This document shows, piece by piece, positions 35,160 to 42,590 of a stretch of DNA of 64,000 bases (position 1 is its first letter; every line of letters begins with the position of its first letter). Source of the stretch: a bacterium (GTDB lineage Bacteria; Zhuqueibacterota; Zhuqueibacteria; Residuimicrobiales; Oceaniaggregativiventaceae). A program made the translations under genes and the position numbers. The notes under the pieces are model-generated. The model worked only from the letters and a program-made list of their open reading frames with translations, was not told the DNA's origin and did no database searches. The stretch lies in contig JAKQNP010000032.1 in NCBI GenBank assembly GCA_029565675.1, positions 1 through 64,000 on the forward strand, read 5' to 3'.

Positions 35160-35756
35160 ATGAAAGTCCAAATCCAAAACGTGCAACAAATCTACAAAGG
35201 ATTTATCCAGCTCGATGAAGCGACTCTGCAGTTCGAAAAATTCAATGGAACGATGAGCCGAGCCGTGCGGCGCATCAATGTCTATCGCGGCGATGCCGTG
35301 GCGGTTTTGTTATTTGATTCGCTTCGCAGCTGTTGTTATTTTGTCCGCCAGTTCCGCTATCCGGTTTTTACAGTGGAGCCCCAGAATGCCTGGCCGCTTG
35401 AGGTCGTTGCCGGATCGGTCGAGAGCAACGACGGACTCCTCGTAACAGCGATAAGGGAGGTCGAAGAAGAGGCCGGATTTCGCATCACCGGCGATCAATT
35501 GGTGGCCATCGGCCGATGCTACCCAAGCCCCGGCGGTACATCGGAACGCATTTTCCTCTATGCGGTCGACGTAGCGAACGCCACGCGCGTCAACGACGGG
35601 GGTGGACTGACAGCAGAAGAAGAAGATATCCAGGTCATCGAACTCTCGGAATCGCAAGTTCATCAGCGGTTCATCAACAACGAATTTTGTGATGCCAAAA
35701 CCTTGCTCTGCCTGCATTGGTATTTTAGCCGGCAGCCAAACCGCTCTGAGGTTTGA
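35160..35756 (+). CDS. Nudix hydrolase, ADP-ribose/NDP-sugar pyrophosphatase type
   Basis: A 198-residue protein from ATG 35160. The Nudix box runs from VAGSVESND to AIREVEEEAGF; the usual mid-box Glu is an Asp here, as in some GDP-mannose pyrophosphatases, and the REVEEEAG core is intact. The GGTSERIFLYAV segment C-terminal to the box is typical of the ADP-ribose/GDP-mannose pyrophosphatase branch. It should cleave nucleotide sugars to a sugar phosphate and NMP. The gene converges on a nucleotidyltransferase. Confidence 0.88.
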   Translation: MKVQIQNVQQIYKGFIQLDEATLQFEKFNGTMSRAVRRINVYRGDAVAVLLFDSLRSCCYFVRQFRYPVFTVEPQNAWPLEVVAGSVESNDGLLVTAIREVEEEAGFRITGDQLVAIGRCYPSPGGTSERIFLYAVDVANATRVNDGGGLTAEEEDIQVIELSESQVHQRFINNEFCDAKTLLCLHWYFSRQPNRSEV

Positions 35757-35784
35757 AGGTGGTTCGCTCGATCGCGAGGTATGA

Positions 35785-36996
35785 TCAACCCCAAACAGCG
35801 GGATCGGGCATGCTGTCGATGACAAGTTCGGAGTCGGCAGCAACTCGCTGATTCGGCCAGATTTTAACACCTGCATTCACAGTGCATCGATCGCCAATAA
35901 CCGAATCGTCGGCAATAATCGCCCCCAGATACCGGCGCTTGCTGTCGATCGCTTTGCCCTTGATCACCGATTGGATCGTGGAACCATCGCTGTTTGCGGA
36001 AACGGTCGTTACCCGGGAACCGATGCTGCAACGGCTGCCGACCACCGAATGCAAAAGCCGTGCGTTTGCGCCTACCCTGACGCCATCCATCACGAGCGAC
36101 CCTTCGATCTGAGCACCTTTTTCCAGACAAACATCAGCACCGATGACCGTGCCGCTGCCGATTCTGCACCCTTGCGCGATACGACATCGATCCCCGATCA
36201 AGGCTGGTCCTTCGATTGAAACAGTGGGATGAATTCGAGCGTCAGAACCGATCCGCACTGTGCCTTGCAGTCGCGCCCCAGCGGTTGTGGTTTTCCGGTT
36301 ATCGTTCTGCAGATCCTGGAGAAAAAAATCCTGATGCTCGAGCAGATCCCACGCATAGCCGGTCGGCAGCCAAAAACTGCTGATCGGCACGGTATAAAAC
36401 GGCTTTTCCCTGGCGATGCCCAAAATGCCATCGACGATTTCGATCTCGCCCCGCACACTTAGCGGAGCCTTGCGGAGTTTATCAAAGACCTCGGGCAGAA
36501 AAATGTAACAGCCAATATTGGCCAGATCGCCCAAATCCCTATCGGGTTTTTCGACCAGATCGAGCACCAAACCCTGAGCATTCACCTGATAGACACCATA
36601 CAGAGAGGGATCGGGCACCCGTTTGACCAATGCCCCGTTTTCCACCTGCAACAGTTTTTCGAGATCGACGCGGCTGAAAAGGTCATCGCCGTTCATGGCG
36701 ACAAATCTCCCGCGGATGTGCGGCTCAGCCTGCAAGACGGCATGACCAGTCCCCAATTGTTCTTTTTGTTCTTGATAGATCAGACGAATACCGCGATAAG
36801 ATTCGCCAAGTCGGCCATGGATCATCTCCTGCCGATAGCCGACAATCAGGATGACCTGATCAAACAACCCGACCATTTGATCAAGGCTATGCTCGATCAA
36901 CGGCCGATTCAATATCGGCAACAGGGGTTTGGGACGCGTCAGAGTGAGAGGATAGGTGCGGGTGCTTTTCCCTGCCACCATCAATACCGCTTGCAT
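35785..36996 (-). CDS. NDP-sugar nucleotidyltransferase with left-handed beta-helix, GlmU-like
   Basis: A 403-residue two-domain protein. The N-terminal nucleotidyltransferase domain starts MQAVLMVAGKSTRTYPLTLTR, with a Ser in place of a signature Gly, and has MNGDDLF, a LVEKP Lys and ANIGCYIF. The C-terminal third is a left-handed beta-helix of hexapeptide repeats (IGSDARIHPTVSIEGPALIG ...), often an acyltransferase or trimerisation module. It may make UDP-GlcNAc, dTDP-glucose or a related sugar; archaeal-type bifunctional GlmU enzymes have the same order, but the substrate is not readable. Confidence 0.85.
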   Translation of the reverse strand: MQAVLMVAGKSTRTYPLTLTRPKPLLPILNRPLIEHSLDQMVGLFDQVILIVGYRQEMIHGRLGESYRGIRLIYQEQKEQLGTGHAVLQAEPHIRGRFVAMNGDDLFSRVDLEKLLQVENGALVKRVPDPSLYGVYQVNAQGLVLDLVEKPDRDLGDLANIGCYIFLPEVFDKLRKAPLSVRGEIEIVDGILGIAREKPFYTVPISSFWLPTGYAWDLLEHQDFFLQDLQNDNRKTTTAGARLQGTVRIGSDARIHPTVSIEGPALIGDRCRIAQGCRIGSGTVIGADVCLEKGAQIEGSLVMDGVRVGANARLLHSVVGSRCSIGSRVTTVSANSDGSTIQSVIKGKAIDSKRRYLGAIIADDSVIGDRCTVNAGVKIWPNQRVAADSELVIDSMPDPAVWG

Positions 36997-37193
36997 AGAC
37001 CTCCTTTTTCCCTTGCGTTTTACGATCTAATTCGAAATCTTTATGTCATCCGGCTCGCCCTGCAAAGATGCAATCGGAAGAATGGGTACCAGACACCAGC
37101 TCCCCCACACCCGACCCCAGAAGATTCTTGATGTCCAGATGGGTGACATCGCTGATAGAAAATATACTCCAATGATTTGACTATTTCAAGGCA
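36997..37193. other. Intergenic region upstream of the EVE remnant
   Basis: 197 bp between the nucleotidyltransferase start and the EVE-domain remnant. It must hold the nucleotidyltransferase promoter, but I see no good hexamer pair. It may include decayed 5' sequence of the EVE gene. Confidence 0.3.
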
Positions 37194-37542
37194 ATGTTGG
37201 AGTTGAGATGCATAGATCCTGAAGTTGTTATCGATAAAATGTCGTGGAAAATCGACGATAGCAATTCAAACACATTGCTCGCAAGCCGAAAGGTTCATGA
37301 CATGAAAGACCAGATCGGAGTTTGGCAGATAAAAGATCCCAAATCGACACCCGACAATCCGCGCTGGTTTAATGGTCGACATCGAGTCTGTCAAAACCTT
37401 TGAGCCGCTTTTCACGCTGGAAGACTTGCGCCGGCAGCAAAACCTTGCCGATTTGTTGGCTTTGCGCCGCGGCAACCGTTTCTCGGTTATGCCGGTGACC
37501 ATTGAATATTATCAGCAGATAATCAGATTGCGGTCTGCATAG
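37194..37542 (+). pseudogene. Remnant of an EVE-domain (DUF55) gene with a frameshift
   Basis: Two adjacent frames together give the C-terminal end of an EVE-domain protein. The first frame ends with DPKSTPDNPRWF at 37335-37370; one extra base (A at 37371) shifts to the second frame, MVDIESVKTFEPLFTLEDLR ... LLALRRGNRFSVMPVTIEYY, which stops at 37542. In intact EVE proteins these two blocks are contiguous (PRWFMVDI). The N-terminal half of the family, with YWLLKSEP and a WDGVRNYQARN-like block, is not visible, and the residues before DPKS look unrelated. EVE domains bind modified bases and often sit in restriction or RNA-modification contexts. Confidence 0.75.
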
Positions 37543-37586
37543 ACCAAGAATCTGATCGTTTCGCCTAGCACAAAGGAGGCACTCGC

Positions 37587-38651
37587 ATGAGAGCCGGGTT
37601 AATCGGGCGAATCGCTGCTGCATCAGCAATCGTGGGGCTTTGCCATTGTTCACCAGGGCCGTCCATCGACCTCGAACTCAAGCTGGCCAAAGGAAAAACT
37701 TTGATTCATAAGCGTTGCAGCTCTGCAAAACTAGAGAAAGGGACACCGATGAAAAGATCTCGATGGATTATGGTGTTGAGTCTGACCGCAATCCTGCTCG
37801 GATTCACTATCAGCCGGTCGGCCGAAAAAACAAACCCAGCGACTCTTTTGATTCGCTGCGATGATATCGGCATGTGCCACGCGGTCAACATGGCGTGCAA
37901 GCAATTGATCGAAAGCGGTGTTGTCTTTTCAGCATCAGTCATGTTTCCCTGCCCCTGGTACCAGGAAGCGGTTGACTTGCTAAAGGAGAATCCGCAAATC
38001 TCGGTCGGAGTCCATCTGACCCTCAATGCCGAATGGACCAATTATCGCTGGGGTCCGATCATCGGGCGGCAAGCGGCGGCCAGCCTCATCGACAGCTGCG
38101 GTCATTTCTGGCCCTCGCGCGCCAGTTTTATCGCCCACTCGCCAAAAATTGAAGAGGTGGAAGCAGAAATGCGCGCCCAGATCGAGCGGGCATTGACTTC
38201 GGGGCTGCGGATCGATTACCTCGACCACCACATGAGCACAATTGTCGAGACACCGGAATTGCGTGAATTGTTGGAAAAACTGGCCAAAGAATATAACCTC
38301 GGCATTTCGCGCTACTTTGGCGAAAACACCTTACAAGGGATCTATGCGGTACCGATCGAAGAAAAATCGGACAGTTTGCTGACGATCATCGACAGGCTGC
38401 AACCGGGCGGCACTTATTTGCTGGTTTTTCATATTGGCCGCGACGAACCTGAGCTGCAGGCGATGAAAGACCTCAACTCCTTTGGTTTGCCGCAGATGAG
38501 CCGTCATCGGCAGGCCGAACTGCATGCCCTCTGCTCGCCGGATTGGCGCGAAAAAGCCAAACAGAACCAGATCGAGCTTATAACCTATCGCGATTTGATC
38601 GCGCAGAAAACGACAGCCGGCATGAGCCGGCCACAAGTCCAACAGGATTGA
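37587..38651 (+). CDS. ChbG/YdjC-like polysaccharide deacetylase-type protein with two N-terminal hydrophobic leaders
   Basis: The strongest start is ATG 37587, seven bases after AGGAGG. It yields a leader with a possible lipobox (IVGLCHC), 30 hydrophilic residues, and then a second signal-like stretch from ATG 37749 (MKRSRWIMVLSLTAILLGF). Translation from 37749 alone gives a normal secreted protein of 300 residues. The catalytic domain has the YdjC metal motif RCDDIGMCHAVN, HLTLNAEW and YLDHHMSTI. Family members deacetylate chito-oligosaccharides or related glycans. It precedes a NodB-type deacetylase gene by five bases and penicillin-binding protein 1C, suggesting cell-wall or glycan work. 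Confidence 0.75.
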   Translation: MRAGLIGRIAAASAIVGLCHCSPGPSIDLELKLAKGKTLIHKRCSSAKLEKGTPMKRSRWIMVLSLTAILLGFTISRSAEKTNPATLLIRCDDIGMCHAVNMACKQLIESGVVFSASVMFPCPWYQEAVDLLKENPQISVGVHLTLNAEWTNYRWGPIIGRQAAASLIDSCGHFWPSRASFIAHSPKIEEVEAEMRAQIERALTSGLRIDYLDHHMSTIVETPELRELLEKLAKEYNLGISRYFGENTLQGIYAVPIEEKSDSLLTIIDRLQPGGTYLLVFHIGRDEPELQAMKDLNSFGLPQMSRHRQAELHALCSPDWREKAKQNQIELITYRDLIAQKTTAGMSRPQVQQD

Positions 38652-38656
38652 AAAAG

Positions 38657-39679
38657 ATGCAATCCAGACCGCAGCGGCGCGATTTTATTGTCTTGCTCCT
38701 GATGGTGAGTATGATGTTTGTGTTTTGTCGCCAAGATCCAGGCGCACAATCGCAAGGGTGCAAACAGCTGCCGGTTCACCTCAGCCATCTGGGCGCAATC
38801 GTGCGCGGCGATACCACCCGACCAGAGTTGGCGCTGATCTTCACCGGCGGGGATTACAGCGACGGCGGCAACACGATTCGAACCGTTTTACAAAAAAAAC
38901 AGATCTTGGCGGGTTTCTTTTTTACCGGACAGTTCTATCGCCAACCGCAGAATACCGCCTTGATACGCGGATTGATCGCTGACGGCCATTATCTCGGGCC
39001 ACATTCGGATCAACATCTGCTCTATTGTGACTGGTCAAATCGCGACTCTCTTTTGGTCAACCGCGAGGAATTTTTTGCCGACCTCGATGCCAATTACGCG
39101 GCGATGGCCATGTTCGGCATCGAGCGGAATAAAGCCAGCGTCTTTATTCCGCCTTATGAATGGTATAACGCAACAATTGCTGACTGGGCAAAGGATGCCG
39201 GGGCAGTGCTGATCAATTTCACTCCCGGCACCCTGTCGCATGCAGACTATACCACTCCCGAAATGACATCCTACCGCTCCTCGGCAGAAATTCTGAATTC
39301 GATTTATTGCCATGAAAAAAAGTCGCCAAGCGGATTGAATGGTTTTATTCTCTTGATGCACATCGGCACGGCTCCGCAGCGAACAGACAAACTCTATAAC
39401 CACCTGTCAAGCTTGATCGACGCCCTGGGGAAAAACGGATATCGCTTCACGAGAATCGATCGGATGCTGCCATATGAATCGATTGTTCCTAAAAATTGCG
39501 CTCATTTTCATTTTTCTTCTCAGTGCCGGCGTCGCGCTCTTTTTTCTCCAACCCCTGGATCAAGAGCGTTTGGCAAAGGAACCGGTTCTTTCACGGGTCA
39601 TTCAAGACCGGAATGGACTGTTGTTGCGACAAACCCTTTCCAGTCAACAGGGGCGTGCGGCTTGGGTAAAAATCGATGA
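38657..39679 (+). CDS. NodB-type polysaccharide deacetylase-like lipoprotein with extended C-terminus
   Basis: 340 residues from ATG 38657, with a lipobox-like segment (MVSMMFVFC). The domain has FTGGDYSDGG at the first NodB motif position, GFFFTGQFYR, the His pair LGPHSDQH, and PPYEWYN. The family usually ends near YRFTRIDRML, which falls at about 39469, five bases before the penicillin-binding protein start. Here the frame has no stop there and reads on for 70 residues inside the next gene, giving an unrelated-looking Cys- and Arg-rich tail. The stop codon may have been lost by mutation or sequence error. Exact substrate unknown. Confidence 0.75.
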   Translation: MQSRPQRRDFIVLLLMVSMMFVFCRQDPGAQSQGCKQLPVHLSHLGAIVRGDTTRPELALIFTGGDYSDGGNTIRTVLQKKQILAGFFFTGQFYRQPQNTALIRGLIADGHYLGPHSDQHLLYCDWSNRDSLLVNREEFFADLDANYAAMAMFGIERNKASVFIPPYEWYNATIADWAKDAGAVLINFTPGTLSHADYTTPEMTSYRSSAEILNSIYCHEKKSPSGLNGFILLMHIGTAPQRTDKLYNHLSSLIDALGKNGYRFTRIDRMLPYESIVPKNCAHFHFSSQCRRRALFSPTPGSRAFGKGTGSFTGHSRPEWTVVATNPFQSTGACGLGKNR

Positions 39680-41801
39680 ATTTTCCCCGATTATTCCGCA
39701 GATCTTTATCGTTCTGGAGGACAAGCGGTTTCGTTCGCATTGCGGTATCGATCAACTGGCCTTGTTGCGTGCCGCGTGGAGCAATGTCAAAAATCGGCGA
39801 ATCGTCTCCGGAGGCTCCACGATCACCCAACAATTGGCCGAAACAATCTATGATTTGCCGCAAAATGCGCTTTGCAAACCGCTCGAGGCGCTTTTGGCCA
39901 TCCGCCTTGAGAACTGGCTGAGCAAAGACGAAATCCTCGAGCACTATCTCAACCGCATTCCATTTGGCAATCAGGCTTTTGGCATTGAAACAGCTGCGCA
40001 AACCTATTTTGATAAACCGGCGTCTCACCTTTCTTTGCCGGAGCTTGCCTATCTGGCCGGGCTGCCGCGTGCACCGAGTCTCTATGATCCTTTTCGCCAT
40101 CCCCAGCGCGCGATCGAGCGTCAGAATCAGGTGCTCAATCGATTGTACCGGACCGGTATCATCGATTCCATGCAGCTGCAAACCGCTCTGCAAGCGCGGA
40201 TCGAGCTGAGCAAACCCCAACGGCTCTTTCGAGCCCCACATTTCAGCCGCTGGGTATTATCGAAAATAACAATCGATGAACGTGAAATTCTTACATCCCT
40301 CGATTTGCCGCTGCAACAGCAAATCGAGATTTTGGTGGACGATCATCTAAAAAATCTCGAACCTTATCACGCCACCAATGCCGCAGTTTTGGTGGTTGAC
40401 AACCGCACAGGCGAAATTCGGGTTTGGATAGGGTCGCGCGATTTTTTTTCTGAACAACAGCAGGGCCAAGTCGATGGTGTCCTGGCGTTGCGGCAGCCCG
40501 GATCGACACTCAAACCCTTCACCTACGGTCTGGCACTGGAAAGAGGGCTAACACCGTCTTCTATTCTGCCGGATATTGAGACCCATGCGGCAACCGCCGG
40601 CGGCGATTTTACCGTGCACAATTACGACGAAACTTATCACGGGCCGGTGCGCTTGCGAACCGCTCTGGCATGTTCCTATAATGTACCCGCCGTCCGCGTG
40701 CTCGAAAGCCTGGGTAGCGATCTGTTGCTCGATCGGTTGCACCGCGCAGGCTTTGCTGGTCTGGACAAACCCGCATCCCATTATGGGCTGGCCCTCACCC
40801 TGGGCAGCGGTGAGGTGCGTTTGTTCGAATTGGTCAGGGCGTATCGAGCTCTGGCAACCGGCGGTCTGGTCCAACCGTTGCGTTATTCGGCAACCAGCGA
40901 TAAAAGCGATGAACAGGATAACAAACCGCTTTTTTCCCCGCAAGTCTGTTTTCTATTAAACGACATGCTCAGCGATGCTGCTGCCCGAGCACCGGCTTTT
41001 GGCTATCAAGGCCCCCTCAACTTGCCTTTCCCCTGCGCCGCTAAAACCGGCACGTCAAAGGATTATCGGGACAACTGGACAATCGGCTATACGAGTGACT
41101 ATACCGCAGGGGTTTGGGTCGGCAATTTCGACGGCAGCCCAATGCAACGCGTCAGCGGCATCAGCGGTGCCGGGCCGCTTTTTCGTCAAATCATGCTTGT
41201 TCTGCATCAAAAGAAAGATCCAGCACCCTTTAATCAACCGGCCGGCCTGATCCGCTGCAAAATTTGTTCACAATCGGGTGAAATTCCTGGCCCGGCATGC
41301 GAACAAAAGATGGAGGAATGGTTTCTCGCCTCGCAAGTTCCTCAGGATACCTGCTCGGTTCATCGCTGGGTGGACATCGACTCCCGCACCGACCTGCCCG
41401 CTAAAGCCGGGACCTTGCCCCAATTTGTGGTCAAACAAAAAATCGAGCTCTGGCCGCCGGAATACACGCCATGGTTGGTTGCCAACCAGCGCTCATTGCC
41501 CTTTCGCGTCAACAGCCTTTCACCCCAAGCAACAACCGGATCTCTGCGTATTGCGTTTCCCGACGAAGGCGATATTTTTAAAATCGATCCGATTCTGAGA
41601 CCCGAGTACCAGATCCTGCACCTCGAAGCGAATGTCTCTGAAGGAATCGATACGGTTTACTGGTTCGTCGATGACAGCCTGATTGGATGGAACACCCATC
41701 CCTTTTCCCGCCAATGGACCTTGCAGCCCGGTGAACACACGATCTCTTTATCCGAAAAAGATTCCTCATCAGCAGACAGGATTCGCATACAAGTTTATTG
41801 A
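39474..41801 (+). CDS. pbpC: Penicillin-binding protein 1C
   Basis: A 775-residue bifunctional class A enzyme: N-terminal membrane anchor (KIALIFIFLLSAGVALFFL), glycosyltransferase domain with EDKRFRSHCGID and GGSTITQQLAE, transpeptidase domain with the nucleophile Ser344 in QPGSTLKPFTY, SxN in CSYNVP and KTGTS in CAAKTGTSKDYRD, and a C-terminal PBP1C-specific beta domain (from about 650). It polymerises and crosslinks peptidoglycan. Most PBP1C genes sit next to an alpha-2-macroglobulin gene; here two deacetylase-like genes precede it instead. Its first 206 bases overlap the deacetylase frame. Confidence 0.95.
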   Translation: MNRLFLKIALIFIFLLSAGVALFFLQPLDQERLAKEPVLSRVIQDRNGLLLRQTLSSQQGRAAWVKIDEFSPIIPQIFIVLEDKRFRSHCGIDQLALLRAAWSNVKNRRIVSGGSTITQQLAETIYDLPQNALCKPLEALLAIRLENWLSKDEILEHYLNRIPFGNQAFGIETAAQTYFDKPASHLSLPELAYLAGLPRAPSLYDPFRHPQRAIERQNQVLNRLYRTGIIDSMQLQTALQARIELSKPQRLFRAPHFSRWVLSKITIDEREILTSLDLPLQQQIEILVDDHLKNLEPYHATNAAVLVVDNRTGEIRVWIGSRDFFSEQQQGQVDGVLALRQPGSTLKPFTYGLALERGLTPSSILPDIETHAATAGGDFTVHNYDETYHGPVRLRTALACSYNVPAVRVLESLGSDLLLDRLHRAGFAGLDKPASHYGLALTLGSGEVRLFELVRAYRALATGGLVQPLRYSATSDKSDEQDNKPLFSPQVCFLLNDMLSDAAARAPAFGYQGPLNLPFPCAAKTGTSKDYRDNWTIGYTSDYTAGVWVGNFDGSPMQRVSGISGAGPLFRQIMLVLHQKKDPAPFNQPAGLIRCKICSQSGEIPGPACEQKMEEWFLASQVPQDTCSVHRWVDIDSRTDLPAKAGTLPQFVVKQKIELWPPEYTPWLVANQRSLPFRVNSLSPQATTGSLRIAFPDEGDIFKIDPILRPEYQILHLEANVSEGIDTVYWFVDDSLIGWNTHPFSRQWTLQPGEHTISLSEKDSSSADRIRIQVY

Positions 41802-41806
41802 AACTA

Positions 41807-41967
41807 CGGGTGTCACCCAACCGCTGCAAACACCCGGATTCGGTGCGAAGCACCGAGTCCCACAGAAGATCAATCTGCCAGAAACAAGAAGGGCGAAAAA
41901 CACAATTTTCACAACCCTGTAAAGAACAAGCGATTGAATGTATTTTGAACCGGTCAGCACCGAATCC
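41807..41967 (+). repeat. Cluster of inverted repeats after pbpC
   Basis: CGGGTGT (41807-41813) pairs with ACACCCG (41830-41836). GGATTCGGTGC (41836-41846) pairs locally with GCACCGAGTCC (41850-41860) across a GAA loop with one G-U pair, and perfectly with GCACCGAATCC at 41957-41967. The first two form the 3' end of the pbpC transcript; no T-run follows. Confidence 0.6.
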
Positions 41968-41997
41968 AGGATGAAAAAATGGAACAGGAGAAAAACA

Positions 41998-42026
41998 TTG
42001 CTTGTTGAACATTAAATGCCTAATTT
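41998..42026 (+). promoter_or_regulatory. Putative weak promoter of the RseC-like gene
   Basis: -35 TTGCTT (41998-42003), 17-nt spacer, -10 TAATTT (42021-42026), about 70 bases before ATG 42095. The -10 is a poorer match than others in the window. Confidence 0.35.
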
Positions 42027-42094
42027 TTTGAGTAGTCAATGCCGAACAGGCGTTGCAAAGAAAAGAGTTGGCGTCAAGGCAAGTGGAGCGAGTC

Positions 42095-42577
42095 ATGCAA
42101 GAAAGCGGCATTGTGCTTGCAGTGGAGGGGAATCGGGCTCGAGTTCGTCTGAACCGAAGCGAAAAATGCGGGGAGTGCGGCCTTTGCGATTGCTTTGGCG
42201 ATGGCGGCATGCGCCTGACAGCGGAAAATACGCTTGGTGCCAAAATTGGTGACCAGGTGACGGTATTTGTCCAGCCAAAACAGTTGATCGGCCACAGTTT
42301 TTTGTTGTTTCTCTTTCCCATCGCCGCCCTGATTGCAGGTTATTTTGTCGGCCGTTCTGTTTTGGCGTCACCAGATTCTGCCGAAGGGCCGGGCATTTTA
42401 GGCGCATTCGTCGGTTTGCTCGCCGCTGCCGGAGTGATCAAATGGTTTGATTCCCGACGGACTGCAGCCCCCTTTGCCGCCCGCATCATCGCCAAAAACG
42501 AAGATGTTCTGCAAGCACAAGCGGATCGGCCTGCAGGCGAAGAGGCGCCAAGCACCAATTCATTTAACCGAGGATGA
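42095..42577 (+). CDS. RseC/MucC-family membrane protein
   Basis: 160 residues from ATG 42095 (TTG 42053 would add 14). The N-terminal half is a small beta domain with a cysteine cluster CGECGLCDCF, followed by two membrane helices (SFLLFLFPIAALIAGYFVG and ILGAFVGLLAAAGVIKWF). This is the RseC layout. In E. coli RseC takes part in SoxR reduction together with the Rsx (Rnf) complex; the Cys cluster suggests iron-sulfur binding. No rnf genes are in the window. The PorU-like gene follows after 13 bases. Confidence 0.85.
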   Translation: MQESGIVLAVEGNRARVRLNRSEKCGECGLCDCFGDGGMRLTAENTLGAKIGDQVTVFVQPKQLIGHSFLLFLFPIAALIAGYFVGRSVLASPDSAEGPGILGAFVGLLAAAGVIKWFDSRRTAAPFAARIIAKNEDVLQAQADRPAGEEAPSTNSFNRG

Positions 42578-42590
42578 AAGCGGTTTCTTG

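Noticed and set aside
37194-37403. An intact 69-residue gene
   Set aside because: Its C-terminal part and the next frame match two contiguous blocks of EVE-domain proteins, so a broken gene is more likely.
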